The notes under the pieces were generated by a model. It did not search any database. It was not told where the DNA came from and saw nothing but the letters and a program-made list of their open reading frames with translations. This document shows positions 9,445 to 18,829 of a stretch of DNA of 21,197 bases, piece by piece (position 1 is the stretch's first letter; the number at the start of each line of letters is the position of its first letter). The stretch is from Lojkania enalia (Eukaryota > Ascomycota > Dothideomycetes > Pleosporales): the NCBI GenBank assembly GCA_010094045.1, contig ML986948.1:1-21197 (forward strand), given 5' to 3'. The translations under genes and the position numbers were made by a program.

Positions 9445-9571
9445 TATTAAGAATCCTACCCTAATCTTAACCTTAATACTAAGAACCCCTACCTAACCTA
9501 TATCTTAGCGTTAAGAACTCTACCTTAACTCTAACTCTAGTACTAAAAACCCTAAACCTAACTTTAACCTA
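9445..9571. repeat. Degenerate 31-33 bp tandem repeat, CCTAA-rich
   Basis: Four imperfect units, each opening with a form of TACTAAGAACCCT and continuing with CTAACC-like words. The units begin near 9445, 9477, 9510 and 9541. The C-rich strand carries several ACCCTAA, CCTAACC and CCTAAAC words, so the original unit may have been built on CCCTAA-like sequence. Differences between units are mostly C/T, as expected from RIP. It is too diverged and too long in period to be called telomeric. Confidence 0.5.
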
Positions 9572-10062
9572 GATAAAGTACTATATACTCTATTTACCAG
9601 TCTATTTATACTAATTAAAAAGGAGAATAAGATAGTACTATAAAATAGTAATCTAATAGTTCTTAGAAAAGTTAAAAAGGGTAAGAGAAATAACTACTAA
9701 TAATTAAGAATAAACAATCTTAAGAAAGAAAGGCTTAAGAAGAGAGTATATCTTCTATATAGATAAAAAGAGTACTATATAAAAGAATATTTAAATAAGA
9801 AGAAAAAAGCCTAAATAATAACTATATAATCTATTAATAGATATTAATATCTAATATAGTATTAGATATATTATATAGATAATAGATGCGAAATATACTA
9901 TTAAGTAAAAAAAGAAAGTAATTATTAGCTGCAGTTAAAAAGAGTAGTAGTAGTTATCTAATATATAGAATATCTACTAGGTATACTAAGACTTAATAGT
10001 ATATTAATTATAGAAAGAATAAAGTAAAAGAAATACTAGATTTATAATAAAATATACTATTT
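9572..10062. other. Spacer without recognisable gene
   Basis: On the plus strand 9660-9800 gives a Lys/Arg-rich translation (LRKKGLRREYIFYIDKKS near 9720-9775) broken by TAA/TAG. It may be the tail of an unknown decayed frame, but it is short and matches nothing I know. The rest is AT-rich without structure. Confidence 0.3.
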
Positions 10063-10365
10063 TATTATAATAATACTATAATACCTTTATACCTATACTA
10101 TTCTTACTATAATATTTAAACCAGCTACTAGCGACAGCTATTAGCTACTAGCTAAAATATAACTAACTTATTATAATTATAATAGAGGAAGGTTTTACTA
10201 ATCTAGCTAGCTTATATAGTAGTATAGACCTAGCTCCTATAAAAACCTATATAATATAGATATCTCTATTTTTTATATAATATTTTAATATTTATATATA
10301 ATATATAATAATAGAGTTAACTATTTAAAGTATAATTAACTAACTATATATAAACGTTTATAATA
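10063..10365 (+). repeat. Left LTR-like end of element 2 (303 bp)
   Basis: Reverse complement of 17156-17458 at about 88% identity by hand alignment, with two transversions and otherwise transitions. It begins TATTATAATAATAC and ends CGTTTATAATA. Reversing RIP gives TGTTA...TAACA ends, which read alike in either orientation. A TATAAAA box at about 10236 points towards Gag, so I infer that this end is in the sense orientation and the right one is flipped. Confidence 0.75.
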
Positions 10366-10419
10366 CTATATTATATTATCTACTATTATATACTATAAAT
10401 AAGAACGCACTTATTAATA

Positions 10420-11420
10420 TATTTAAAAAAATTTAAGGTAAATTAGACTTTTTATAGTAGAAGAATAAGATACTAGTAGAGGCTTTAATAACCTAAGAGA
10501 ACTATTATAAGTTAAACCTTAAAGTAATATAAAGAGAATTTAGTAGCTATTAAATAGCTACTCTTCTACTAACTACTAGTATATTAATAGTAATAGAACT
10601 ATTATCTATCCTTAGTCTAATTTAACCTATAACTCTAGCTTCTAAATAGATATTTACGTTAACTTCTAATCTACTTAAAACTATATATAATCTATATTTC
10701 TATTCTAACTACTTACTTAACTTTTTAATATTCTCTAGTAAATGTTTAAAGCTTTTATACTTTATTAGAAAACTCTACTATAAATTAGAAGGAAATATTA
10801 ACTAATACCTAACTAAATATACCCGCCTTTTATATATCTATTCCCGCCTAAAATAAGATCTAGTAATATTAGTTAATTTATTAATAGATAAGAGTATTAA
10901 TTTTATAAATAGCTTAGTCGCCTTTTTAGAATCTACCTATAATAACCGGAATAAGGAGATTATAGTATAGAATAAGCTAGAAACTTTAAAGTAAAGTTAA
11001 AGTAGATTTTCTACTTACTTTACTAAATTCTAACGCCTAATTATAGATACTAAACTAAATAAGACCGGATAAATTATATATTTTTAATATTTTCTCTCTA
11101 ATAAGCTCTACTATACTATAATAGATATTATAATATTTAGCACCCTAAACAACTATACTAACCTAATTTCCCTATCTAATACTAACTTATATTATCTATT
11201 TAGTAACTATTATAAATAAGTAAAGTATTATACTATTTACTAGAAGGATCTAAATACTATAGAATTTAATACTTCTAGCTATACGCCTATAGGTTTTAAT
11301 AAATAAGAAAGGTACTACTATAAAGAATACTATTATAAGTATAGTAGTAAGAGATATATTTTACTAGAATATAGTACCCCTCTACTATTAATTTATTAAG
11401 GGTTTTAGAGTTCTACTATA
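10420..11420 (+). pseudogene. gag: Gag region of element 2
   Basis: Capsid and RNA-binding protein of the second element. The frame (codon starts divisible by 3) runs from near 10420. It includes KNKILVEALIT near 10465 and LYYKLEGNIN.YLTKYTRLLYIYSRLK at about 10765-10850 (with one stop). Then comes FLESTYNNRNKEI at about 10923-10961, which corresponds to the retrotransposon gag domain that ends in a F-x-x-L-I-x-x-T-x-L-N type helix. The zinc knuckle at 11331-11372 keeps exact C-x2-C-x4-H-x4-C spacing, but all four ligands read Tyr. The start codon is not visible, probably because ATG has become ATA. Confidence 0.7.
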
Positions 11421-11879
11421 CTTTATAGGTTCTACTCTTAATCTTCTAACTAATCTTCTAACTAATCTTTAATATACTTATTATCTTATAAATAAAGCTG
11501 TTACTTTTACTTCTAAATATAGCTAGTTTTACTAACTAGAATATTATTAAAAGGTCTATTCTAGAAGTAAATTAATTTTTAAAATTATACCTATACTAAA
11601 TTTTTATATATTTATAAAACTAGTTCTTATAGAAATAGTTATAAAACTACTAGATTCTAGCTTCTTTTTTAATCTATTAAAATCTAGTCTAGTAAGATAT
11701 TAATATTCTTATTAATACTAGGGCTACTAGTTATAGTTATATCTATAGAGATTTTATATATACTTTAAAACTTTAAAAGATATTACTTTTATATAATCTA
11801 TATTTAACCGACTTTAATAGAAAAGTTTTTTATAAGAAGATTATCTTCTATTTAGTTATTTTAACCCTCTAATACCTAA

Positions 11880-12100
11880 ACTATTTAGAGATAGTATATT
11901 TTTATATAATTATACTAGAAAAATACTAGTTAATTCTAAGATAGTTATAGATATATAAGTATTATATAAACCTAAACTATAAGAATAAATAGCTAGTTTT
12001 TACTATTAACTAATACCTAATTTAATACTTATAATCTACTAGTATTATTATCTATTAATAGGCTATTTAAATAGTTATTAAAGACTATAAACTACTTAAA
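11880..12100 (+). pseudogene. Aspartic protease remnant of element 2
   Basis: At 11936-11953 frame 2 reads L-V-N-S-K-I, the RIP product expected from L-V-D-S-G-A/I, the retropepsin active site, followed by a V-I-D-I stretch. The catalytic Asp is therefore lost. The protease is in the Pol frame, different from Gag. Either a frameshift separates Gag and Pol by design or an indel occurred between 11372 and 11936. Domain edges are approximate. Confidence 0.5.
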
Positions 12101-12419
12101 CTTAATATAAAAGAAGATCTTAAAATAACTAATTTATAACCCCTATATAGTCTAAAGTTTAGATAGTATTATTTAAAACTCTATCTATTAAGTTATATCT
12201 AATATAATTACTAACTATCTAAAATACTATATTAGTTAAAAGAATTTAAAACTAAAACCGATCTAACTTTAAATAAAGATTATAGTTAAGAAAACCTATC
12301 TAAACCTAAATACTTAAAGTCTATATTATAGCTAAATATATATTATATAAATATTATACTATTAATTTAACTCTTTTAGTAATTTAACTATAAAATCTTC
12401 GCTATATTAATAGCTAATA

Positions 12420-13621
12420 TTAATAAAGCTCTCGCCTTAAAGGTATATATTAACCCTATTATTAAAATACTTAAAGAATACTATAACCTATTATCTATCT
12501 TCTTATATATGAATATAGATAAGCTATCTAAATAATAATTATATAATTATAAGATTAAACTAGAAAATAGTAAGTAAACTAGTTTTAGTCTACTTTATAA
12601 AATATCCTAGAATAAGTTAAAAGTATTAAAGAAGTATTTTAATAAGAATTTATTTAAGAGATTTATTAGAGTAAACTTATTATTAGTAACTATACTTATA
12701 ATTTTTATAAAGAAATCTAGAGGTAATCTTTAATTCTATATAGATTATAGAGCCCTAAATACTATTACTATTAAGAATTAATACCTAATTCTACTAATCT
12801 AAGAAATATTAGCCTAATTTAGTAAGGTTAAGTATTATATAAAACTTAATATTATTACCGTATTTAATAAGTTAAAGATTGCTAAAAGAGATAAATAGAA
12901 GACTACTTTTTATATATACTATAGGCTATTTAAATATCTAGTAATACCCTTTAGTCTAGCTAATACTTTAAGTATATTCTAGTACTTTATAAATAATATA
13001 CTAAAACTATATTTTAATATATTTTATACTATTTATATTAATAATATTCTAATATTTAGTAAGAATCTAAAGAATTATAAGTAGTATATTTAGCTAGTTC
13101 TTAAAACTTTAAGAGTAAATAGTCTATAGTTTAATATAAATAAATATAAGTTTTACTAGTTAGAAGTAGTCTACTTAGAATATATAATTACTATAGAAGA
13201 AATCTATATAGAATTAAAGAAGGTAGAGATAATTATTAACTAAAAATATTTTAAGAATATAAAAGATATTTAAACTTTTATAAATTTTATAAACTTCTAC
13301 TAATAATTTATTAGTAACTTCTTATAAAAAGTTTGTCTTTTAATAACTCTAACTAAGAAGAATACTTAATTTAACTAGAATAATAGCTGTTAATATTCTT
13401 TTAACTATTTAAAGGATACCTTTATTTCTATATTAATTTTCTAATACTTTAACTCTAAACTACTAATAGTAGTAGAAGCTAATATATCTAACTTTATAAT
13501 AGTTAGTATACTATCTTAAAGAGGTGCTAATAGTAAACTAAGATTTATTACCTACTTCTCTAAATATATAAACTCTACTAAATATAATTATAAAATATAT
13601 AATAAGGAACTACTTATAATA
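12420..13621 (+). pseudogene. pol: Reverse transcriptase and first part of RNase H of element 2
   Basis: One frame (remainder 2) runs from IANINKAL (about 12414) through the RT. Blocks seen: FIKKSRGNL (about 12705), IDYRALNTITIKN (about 12740-12780, family V-D-Y-R-x-L-N) and YYIKLNI (about 12835). The catalytic box at 13034-13045 now reads Y-I-N-N, with both Asp lost (family Y-x-D-D). RNase H starts near 13470 with VVEANISNFIIVSILS (family E-T-D-A-S...L-S-Q) and reaches YNYKIYNKELL at about 13583-13615, where the DNA transposon interrupts it. Stops are TAA/TAG only. Confidence 0.85.
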
Positions 13622-13623
13622 TA
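13622..13623. repeat. TA target-site duplication (left) of nested transposon
   Basis: The dinucleotide TA flanks the inverted repeats on both sides (also 15673-15674). TA is the target site of the Tc1/mariner/pogo superfamily. In such AT-rich sequence TA alone would be weak, but both inverted-repeat edges fall exactly against it. Confidence 0.6.
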
Positions 13624-13665
13624 CCTTATAAACGAGCGGCCTATATAAGCGAGCGGTCTATTCTA
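13624..13665 (+). repeat. Left terminal inverted repeat of the Fot1-like element
   Basis: Starts CCTTATAAACGAGCGGCC and matches the reverse complement of 15631-15672 except at four sites, all transitions. It holds two copies of GCGAGCGG-like sequence (one as acgagcgg) about 17 bp apart, which may be transposase-binding repeats. The high CpG content survives because RIP prefers CpA. Confidence 0.85.
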
Positions 13666-13849
13666 TCAACTTTTTTAACCTTTATATACGTATAGCTTAA
13701 TAATTAAGTAATATAATAGTAATTTACAACTTGCGCGATTATTCTATAGAAACCTTTATATCTTTCTAGTATATATAAGAATTATATATAGTTTTACTAT
13801 AGCAGCTATAGTATACTTTATACTATCCGCTTATATCTAATCGCACCCT

Positions 13850-15604
13850 AAATTAGCGTATTATAGCCCGAGTTTCCTCCTTATCATCCTTTTTAGCAAT
13901 AATCATCTCTCCTTATACTTTTATTAGGGTCTCTTACGTTTGAATCTGCCTTTTTTTCCGCTGTTTCCGTTTTATTACTACTTTATTCGCTTCTTAAAGG
14001 CTGACGATTTTATTATATATTAACCTGATCTGATATATTACTTTTATAAAGCCTTAAGCTAATTTAGCTTCTTAATAATAGAAGCTAGTAAAGAACTTAT
14101 ATCCCTTTAAATCCGATTATAAATTAATATTAATTATATGGTAAGAGGCGAATCTTATCTTAGGGAGGGAGATAAAGAGCTGAACTACTTAATTAAAGAT
14201 GGCTAGCGGGCTATATTTATGTACATAAATATAGGGTATATTAGCTAATATCTAGCGTAATATCCGGCGTAATATCGTATATAATATTGTACGTTAATAT
14301 CTAATACAGCTTAGTAGACTAGCTAAAAATCTCTATAATAAATTAAGCTTCTAGCTCGTGCGTGTTACTTAGTATTTTTACTTCTTATAGGGTATTATCT
14401 TATACTAGTAGTATTAGCGTACGAAGTTTTATATTAAGCTTTAAAAGTACTGCTTCTAGATTAAATAGGACTAGACTAGCTCCTTAAAAGCTTATATAGA
14501 TATTATCCTTTATAATTAATATATTAAAAGCAGCTTTAAAGGCTGGAAAGAATTTAAGTTTTATAATATAGTTAATATAATTGCGTACTAAAACTAAGAT
14601 CTGATTTCTATATATATATTTTAATAGTAAGAAGTAGCTTATATCTAGTAGCTGTAATAGGTGTAATAAATAAGCTGGTATATAGAGTAGAATAATACTT
14701 TATTTCTTATAGAGTTTCTAGAAATTAAGTAAGTTATAACTATTATAACTATTAAAGATTAGTAGTCGACGCGCGCCTATTATACAATCCCTTATATATC
14801 TATAAAAGTACTTTAACTACTTAATACCGAGTTTATTTATTATCTAGCCGTTTTTACTAACTATAATAGCCCAGTTCTTAGGTATATTATCGCTTTTATA
14901 CTAGGTAGAGAGATAGTAGTAGCTAGTAATAATAATAAAGAGTAGAAGCGTCTAGCTAGTAGTATTAATCCTCTAAATTATTAAAATCCATTTATAATTA
15001 TCTAATTAAATTACCTTTAGTCGATTATATTTCTCTATACCTGTAATAACTAGTTATAATAAGATAATATCTATTCGAAAGCTAGATTTATTAAAGTTGT
15101 ATATATCCTTATCTATAATACTATACTTCTCCTTAATATACTATATAAGCTTAAACTAGCCTTTAATTACCTTAGAATCTTTATATAGAGCTTTCTAGCG
15201 ATTATAAAGCTGATTTAGGCGTGTTTTAAGTTTAGAAGTACGTCTAATAAAGTTCCTAGACTAATATATACTAATCTAGCCTATACCGCGCTTAGTAAGT
15301 AAGCTATTAGCTATATCTTATATAGTAGCTAAAATAGGCGCAAATCCTCGCAAATTTAGGTTAAATATATATTAGATAATAACCTCCTCTTTAGGTTTCG
15401 TTAGTCTCTTTAAGTTAGGCTTATAATTATACTATAAGTAGATTCTAGTATATTATTAATATACAGTTATTTAAATTATATTAAATATTAAAGCAGCACG
15501 TCTTTTACTATTTATTTAGCCTCTTTTAGTAGTTAAGAGGGCTAAATTTACTTAATTCTCGTTTTAGGCTATATTCTTATTATTTTATTATTATATTATT
15601 ATTA
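13850..15604 (-). pseudogene. Fot1/pogo-like transposase, degenerate
   Basis: It cut and pasted the element at TA sites. From 15604 downward the minus strand reads a Gln/Asn-rich start, then a psq/CENP-B helix-turn-helix region at about 15380-15180 (NLRGFAPILATI and RNFIRRTSKLKTRLN). The DDE catalytic domain follows: YNFNKSSF at 15101-15078 (family Y-N-x-D-E-x-G-F, Asp now Asn), a WAIIVSKNG region near 14865, NSYNSYN near 14740 (family D-G-H-x-S-H) and LLDISYF near 14645 (third Asp retained). A Lys/Arg-rich C-terminal segment lies at about 14040-13855 (SL.EANKVVIKRKQRKKRQ) in another frame, so one or more indels lie at 14300-14050. The main frame meets TAG at 14301. Confidence 0.82.
14211..14234. 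repeat. 24-bp perfect palindrome
   Basis: The sequence ctatatttatgt followed by its exact reverse complement acataaatatag. It lies in the frame-broken part of the Fot1-like element, between the DDE domain and the C-terminal coil. It may mark the scar of a small insertion or a cruciform-prone site. Confidence 0.6.
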
Positions 15605-15630
15605 AAAGCTTAGGTATCGCGTTTTAGTAA

Positions 15631-15672
15631 TAGAGTAGACTACTCGCTTATATAGGCCGCTCGCTTATAAGG
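15631..15672 (-). repeat. Right terminal inverted repeat of the Fot1-like element
   Basis: Reverse complement of 13624-13665 with four transitions. It ends GCTCGCTTATAAGG against the TA at 15673-15674. Confidence 0.85.
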
Positions 15673-15674
15673 TA
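15673..15674. repeat. TA target-site duplication (right) of nested transposon
   Basis: Matches 13622-13623. The element 2 reading frame resumes within about 20 bp downstream. Confidence 0.6.
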
Positions 15675-17155
15675 CGTTAATTATCTAATATTTTAAGTAA
15701 TAGAGGCTTAAATTAGAAGGTATAGTATTTCCTATAGAAGTACTAAACGATTATAAGAACTTATAGTACTTTATAATAATAAAGTAGTTAAGTTACTAAT
15801 AGATCTATTAGTTAGAATATTTATTAAAGTTTAACTTTAGTATTATATACTAATCTAGAAAACTTAAAGAGAAGTCTAATACTTTAATTTAAAAGTTATA
15901 GAATAAGCTTATATAAGAAGAGGCCTATAAAAGTTATAAAATGATATTACTTCGTTCTAAACTTTTCTAATAGATAGAAATAGGCTGATTAATTATAGAA
16001 ATTATCGACGAAAAATATCTAAATAATAATCTAATCTAAAATACTCTAAAGCTATTAAAAAAAGAAACCTATTAATTTAAGCTCTTAACTCTAGCTAACT
16101 ATAAAAAGTATAATAATCGATTATACTATTAAGATTAATTTATAGTATTAAACTATAATAAGTTAAAGTTTAAACTACAATAAATTATTTATAACTTACT
16201 ATCTAGTAGATACCCTAGTTAAAAAAAAACCTTAGAACTATTCTAGTATAAATACTATTAGTTAAAGATATTTAACTTAATATAATAATATATAAGCTAT
16301 TATTATATATACTAAAAAAGTAAAACTTTTAGAGAGAAGTATTATAGATTATTAAAACTATTACCTATATTTAAATAAAAGTTTTAAAATATCTCTATAG
16401 ATTTTATAACTAATCTATTAGAATTAGAAAGCTATATAAATATTATAGTAGTAGTTAATAGGCTTAGTAAGTATAGATATTTAATATTATATATAAGAGT
16501 TAAAGCTTCTAATATTATTTAACTATTCTATTACTATATATAGGTTTATTATAAACTACTATATACTATTATATTTAACTATAGGATATAGTTTATTTTT
16601 ATCTTCTATTAAGAACTTTATAGATAGCTATAAATTAATATATATATATTAACTAGCTTCTATTTAAAGACTAATAGCTAGATAGAGAATATTAATATAG
16701 TAATAGAATAAGTTCTCTAAGCTTATACTAGTTATAAATAAGATAACTAGGTTAAATAGCTACTAATAGTATAGTTTAAAGTAAATAATATAGTATCTAA
16801 ATTAATAAAAGTCTCTCTATTTCTAGTCTACTTTAACTAGTACCTTTAAATAGGCTTTAAACTACCTATAAAAATCTATTAACTATTAAAACTATCTCTA
16901 ATAGTCTAGAAAGCTAATAGACTAGTTAATAAAATAAAGAATATTATAGAATATATTAGAGAAGAACTTACCTAAATATAAGTATTTTAATAAGAGTATA
17001 TTAACTATAAGTATATATTAGCCTTTAACTATTAGATTAATAATCTAGTCTAATTAGACGTTAGAAATATATATATATATAAACTATTAAAAAATCTTAA
17101 CTAGAAGAATATAAACTCTTATAAAGTTATTATAAAAATATTCTTATATATTTAT
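15675..17155 (+). pseudogene. pol: Second part of RNase H and integrase of element 2
   Basis: RNase H resumes with an R-x-x-L-E-G block near 15710 and IEVLNDYKNL near 15734-15763 (family V-x-T-D-H-K-N-L). The integrase HHCC region follows at about 16190-16320, with its ligands turned to Tyr, then the core. First Asp codon is at 16400 (SIDFITNL), the second at 16577 now reads Asn, and the Glu is at 16685, so D-x35-E spacing is exact. Downstream is a SLFLVYF-like block near 16812 and a C-terminal SYKVIIKIF near 17112. The frame is constant (remainder 2) and all stops are TAA/TAG. No chromodomain is visible before the right repeat begins at 17156. Confidence 0.85.
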
Positions 17156-17458
17156 TATTACGGACGCTTATATATAGTTAGTTAATTATACTTTAAGTAG
17201 TTAACTCTATTATTATATATTATATATAAATATTAAAATATTATATAAATAATAGAGATATCTATATTATATAGGTTTTTATAGGAGCTAGATCTATACT
17301 ATTATATAGACTAGCCGGGTCGGCGAAACCTTCCTCTATTATAGTTAAGATAAGTCGGTTATATTCTAACTAGCAGCTAATAGTTATTACTAGCAGCTAG
17401 TTTAGGTATTATAGTAAAGGTAGTATAGGTATAGAGGTATTATAGTATTATTATAATA
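17156..17458 (-). repeat. Right LTR-like end of element 2 (303 bp), inverted
   Basis: Reverse complement of 10063-10365. On the plus strand it begins TATTACGGACGC and ends ATTATAATA. It keeps more of the original C and G than the left copy (for example gccgggtcggcgaaacc at 17314-17330), so it was less affected by RIP. No purine tract lies in front of it, as would be expected before a normal 3' LTR. Confidence 0.75.
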
Positions 17459-17746
17459 GTACTCCTCTCTTAATTATAAGTTTCTATAAGTTAGGTCTTT
17501 ATATTATATTTAGATTATTCGTAATTAAGTAGTAGTTATTAATACTAGCGTTATAACAGCGTAGGTAAGATAATAGGTCTAAATATAGTATAAATCTACT
17601 TAGAGATATATAGAAGTACGTAGGGGTTTAGGAACCTAGGAATTCTATTAACACCTATAGGCCTTATACGAAAGGATATAGAAGAACTACTAAGCTACTT
17701 ATAAGAGAGTATACAACTATATACGGAAGGGAAAAGGAGTAGAACT

Positions 17747-17838
17747 GGGGGTAGAATAAGATAAGCGAAAAGCTTTAGGATAAGATTATATATAAAGCTT
17801 TTCATAGAACGATTTCTTTGTATTATTATACTACCCCC
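17747..17838. repeat. Long imperfect inverted repeat (hairpin)
   Basis: Outer arms GGGGGTAG (17747-17754) and CTACCCCC (17831-17838). Inner arms AAAAGCTTT (17768-17776) and AAAGCTTTT (17794-17802). The two arm pairs nest, giving a possible hairpin of about 90 nt. The C/G runs stand out in this AT-rich region. Confidence 0.5.
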
Positions 17839-17843
17839 CTCCT
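17833..17843 (-). other. Polypurine-tract-like site on the minus strand
   Basis: On the minus strand AGGAGGGGGG is followed by TAG and then TATAATAATAC, which could be a RIP-altered TGTAATAATAC LTR start. This is the usual look of a PPT/LTR junction, and its orientation fits element 3. It is about 1 kb past the coding end of that element, and the competing tract at 18467-18476 is closer. Confidence 0.3.
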
Positions 17844-18322
17844 TATAGGCTAATAGTCCCTATCTACGCTAGTTCAGGAGAAAATCGGGGCTATTATAGA
17901 TGGGTTCTAGTATAAAGAAATTTCTTTAAGAAGGTGTTTACTAGTAAGAGCTAATATATATAGTTACCTATAGAGATGCGTTTATTAATATAATGTTAAG
18001 TAAGGTTTTCGCGGTGAGTATAATTAACCTATATATTAGCTAGTAACTACTATTATAACAGTTTATTAATATTACAATTTTGTCGCGTATAGTAACGAGT
18101 ATTTACTAGCCTTAATATATTATTAGGTCGCTATTAACTAAGCTTTCTTAACTAAATAATAACTTCTATTCTATATGTATTATTACACGTCCCTAGAACT
18201 ATTAATTATTAAAGTATTACTAACGCCTTATAGAAAAAATTAATTAATATACTACTCCGCCTACCTTCTAAAACCTCTTTAAAAGCCTTCTAAATTATCT
18301 ACCTTTAAACTATACGCGCGCT

Positions 18323-18334
18323 CGCCCGCGGGCG
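18323..18334. repeat. 12-bp GC palindrome in an AT-rich block
   Basis: The sequence cgcccgcgggcg is its own reverse complement and sits in a 23-bp G/C-only-like run (18315-18335, with one T) followed by a TATATAAT stretch. CpG-rich motifs tend to survive RIP because the preferred target is CpA. It could be a promoter-like element of a lost LTR or gene. Confidence 0.4.
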
Positions 18335-18466
18335 GTATATAATATTTTCCTTTCAGTCTCTAAAATTAAAAAAATGTAAGTATTATACTTTATAAAATAA
18401 AAAGTATAACCCTATATAAATCGCATTTAATACTAGTAGAGTACTTACTACTAATATACTTATAGA

Positions 18467-18487
18467 TCCCCTCCTACTGTAAGGAGG
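18467..18487 (-). other. Purine tract and small hairpin, possible 3' end of element 3 internal region
   Basis: On the minus strand TAGGAGGGGA (18476-18467) is a polypurine-tract candidate about 350 bp downstream of the element 3 coding end. It overlaps a 6-bp hairpin (cctcct 18470-18475 with aggagg 18482-18487). The 3' LTR would follow to the left, but no partner LTR is in the window to confirm it. Confidence 0.35.
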
Positions 18488-18829
18488 AGTTTCTAGTCCT
18501 CCGGAGCTATCTTAAACTATAAGCAGCAGTCTAATATATAGGAGATAAGAAGGATAAAAAGGTAGCCTTTAAAGCTATTTTAGAGTCTACTTACAGCCTA
18601 GCGCTTATAGCCTAGATTATAAGAAGTTAGGAAGATAGCCTTTTTACGGCCAGTATTTAAGTAGCTTTATTCTACTAGGGTACTAAGTTGCTCCGTCGGG
18701 TTTTAGCTCTAAAAACTCTAGTATCTAGCCTTTAAACTGATATTATAGCGCTTTTAGGCGGTTAAAAATAAGGTAGAAGAGGTTCGGGGGGAGTCCGGAG
18801 GGAAAGAAAGAAAAGAAGAGTAGAGGAGA

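Larger units (their letters stand above)
13624..15672 (-). mobile_element. Fot1/pogo-like DNA transposon nested in element 2
   Basis: A 2,049-bp unit with inverted repeats at both ends and a TA target duplication, inserted in the RNase H region of element 2. RNase H sequence resumes just after it. Size, inverted-repeat length (about 42 bp), TA target and the encoded CENP-B/DDE transposase all fit the Fot1/pogo group common in ascomycetes. The transposase is on the minus strand. The copy is RIP-decayed with many TAA/TAG, and a region near 14140-14300 has lost frame. Confidence 0.88.
10063..17458 (+). mobile_element. Ty3/gypsy element 2 with inverted LTRs and a nested DNA transposon
   Basis: Plus-strand Gag (zinc knuckle 11331-11372), protease (11936), RT (box at 13034), RNase H and integrase are recognisable. 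The unit is bounded by two 303-bp LTR-like repeats that are reverse complements of each other, whereas a normal element has direct LTRs. Without the nested 2,049-bp transposon and its TA copy the unit is about 5.35 kb, a usual Ty3/gypsy length, so both ends probably belong to this element. The reading order is Gag in frame 3, then Pol in frame 2. No target duplication is seen at either outer edge (tattt on the left, gtact on the right) and no polypurine tract precedes 17156. Catalytic residues are lost in protease, RT and integrase. Confidence 0.8.
17459..18466. other. Unassigned spacer, patchily less RIP-altered
   Basis: About 1 kb without a frame I can follow on either strand. Some patches keep CpA/TpG (17795-17830, 17860-17960). 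It includes an imperfect hairpin (17747-17838), a minus-strand purine tract (17833-17843) and a GC palindrome (18323-18334). It may be non-coding LTR or untranslated sequence of element 3 or of another element, but no second copy is present to prove it. Confidence 0.4.

Noticed and set aside
11430..11472. Short tandem repeat (aatcttctaacta units)
   Set aside because: Only about three short units in AT-rich decayed Gag-Pol sequence; too short to separate from chance or slippage.
14235..14330. A short satellite of gcgtaatatc-like words near 14256-14300
   Set aside because: Three loose copies within about 45 bp with differing spacing; probably local sequence drift in the transposon rather than a defined repeat.
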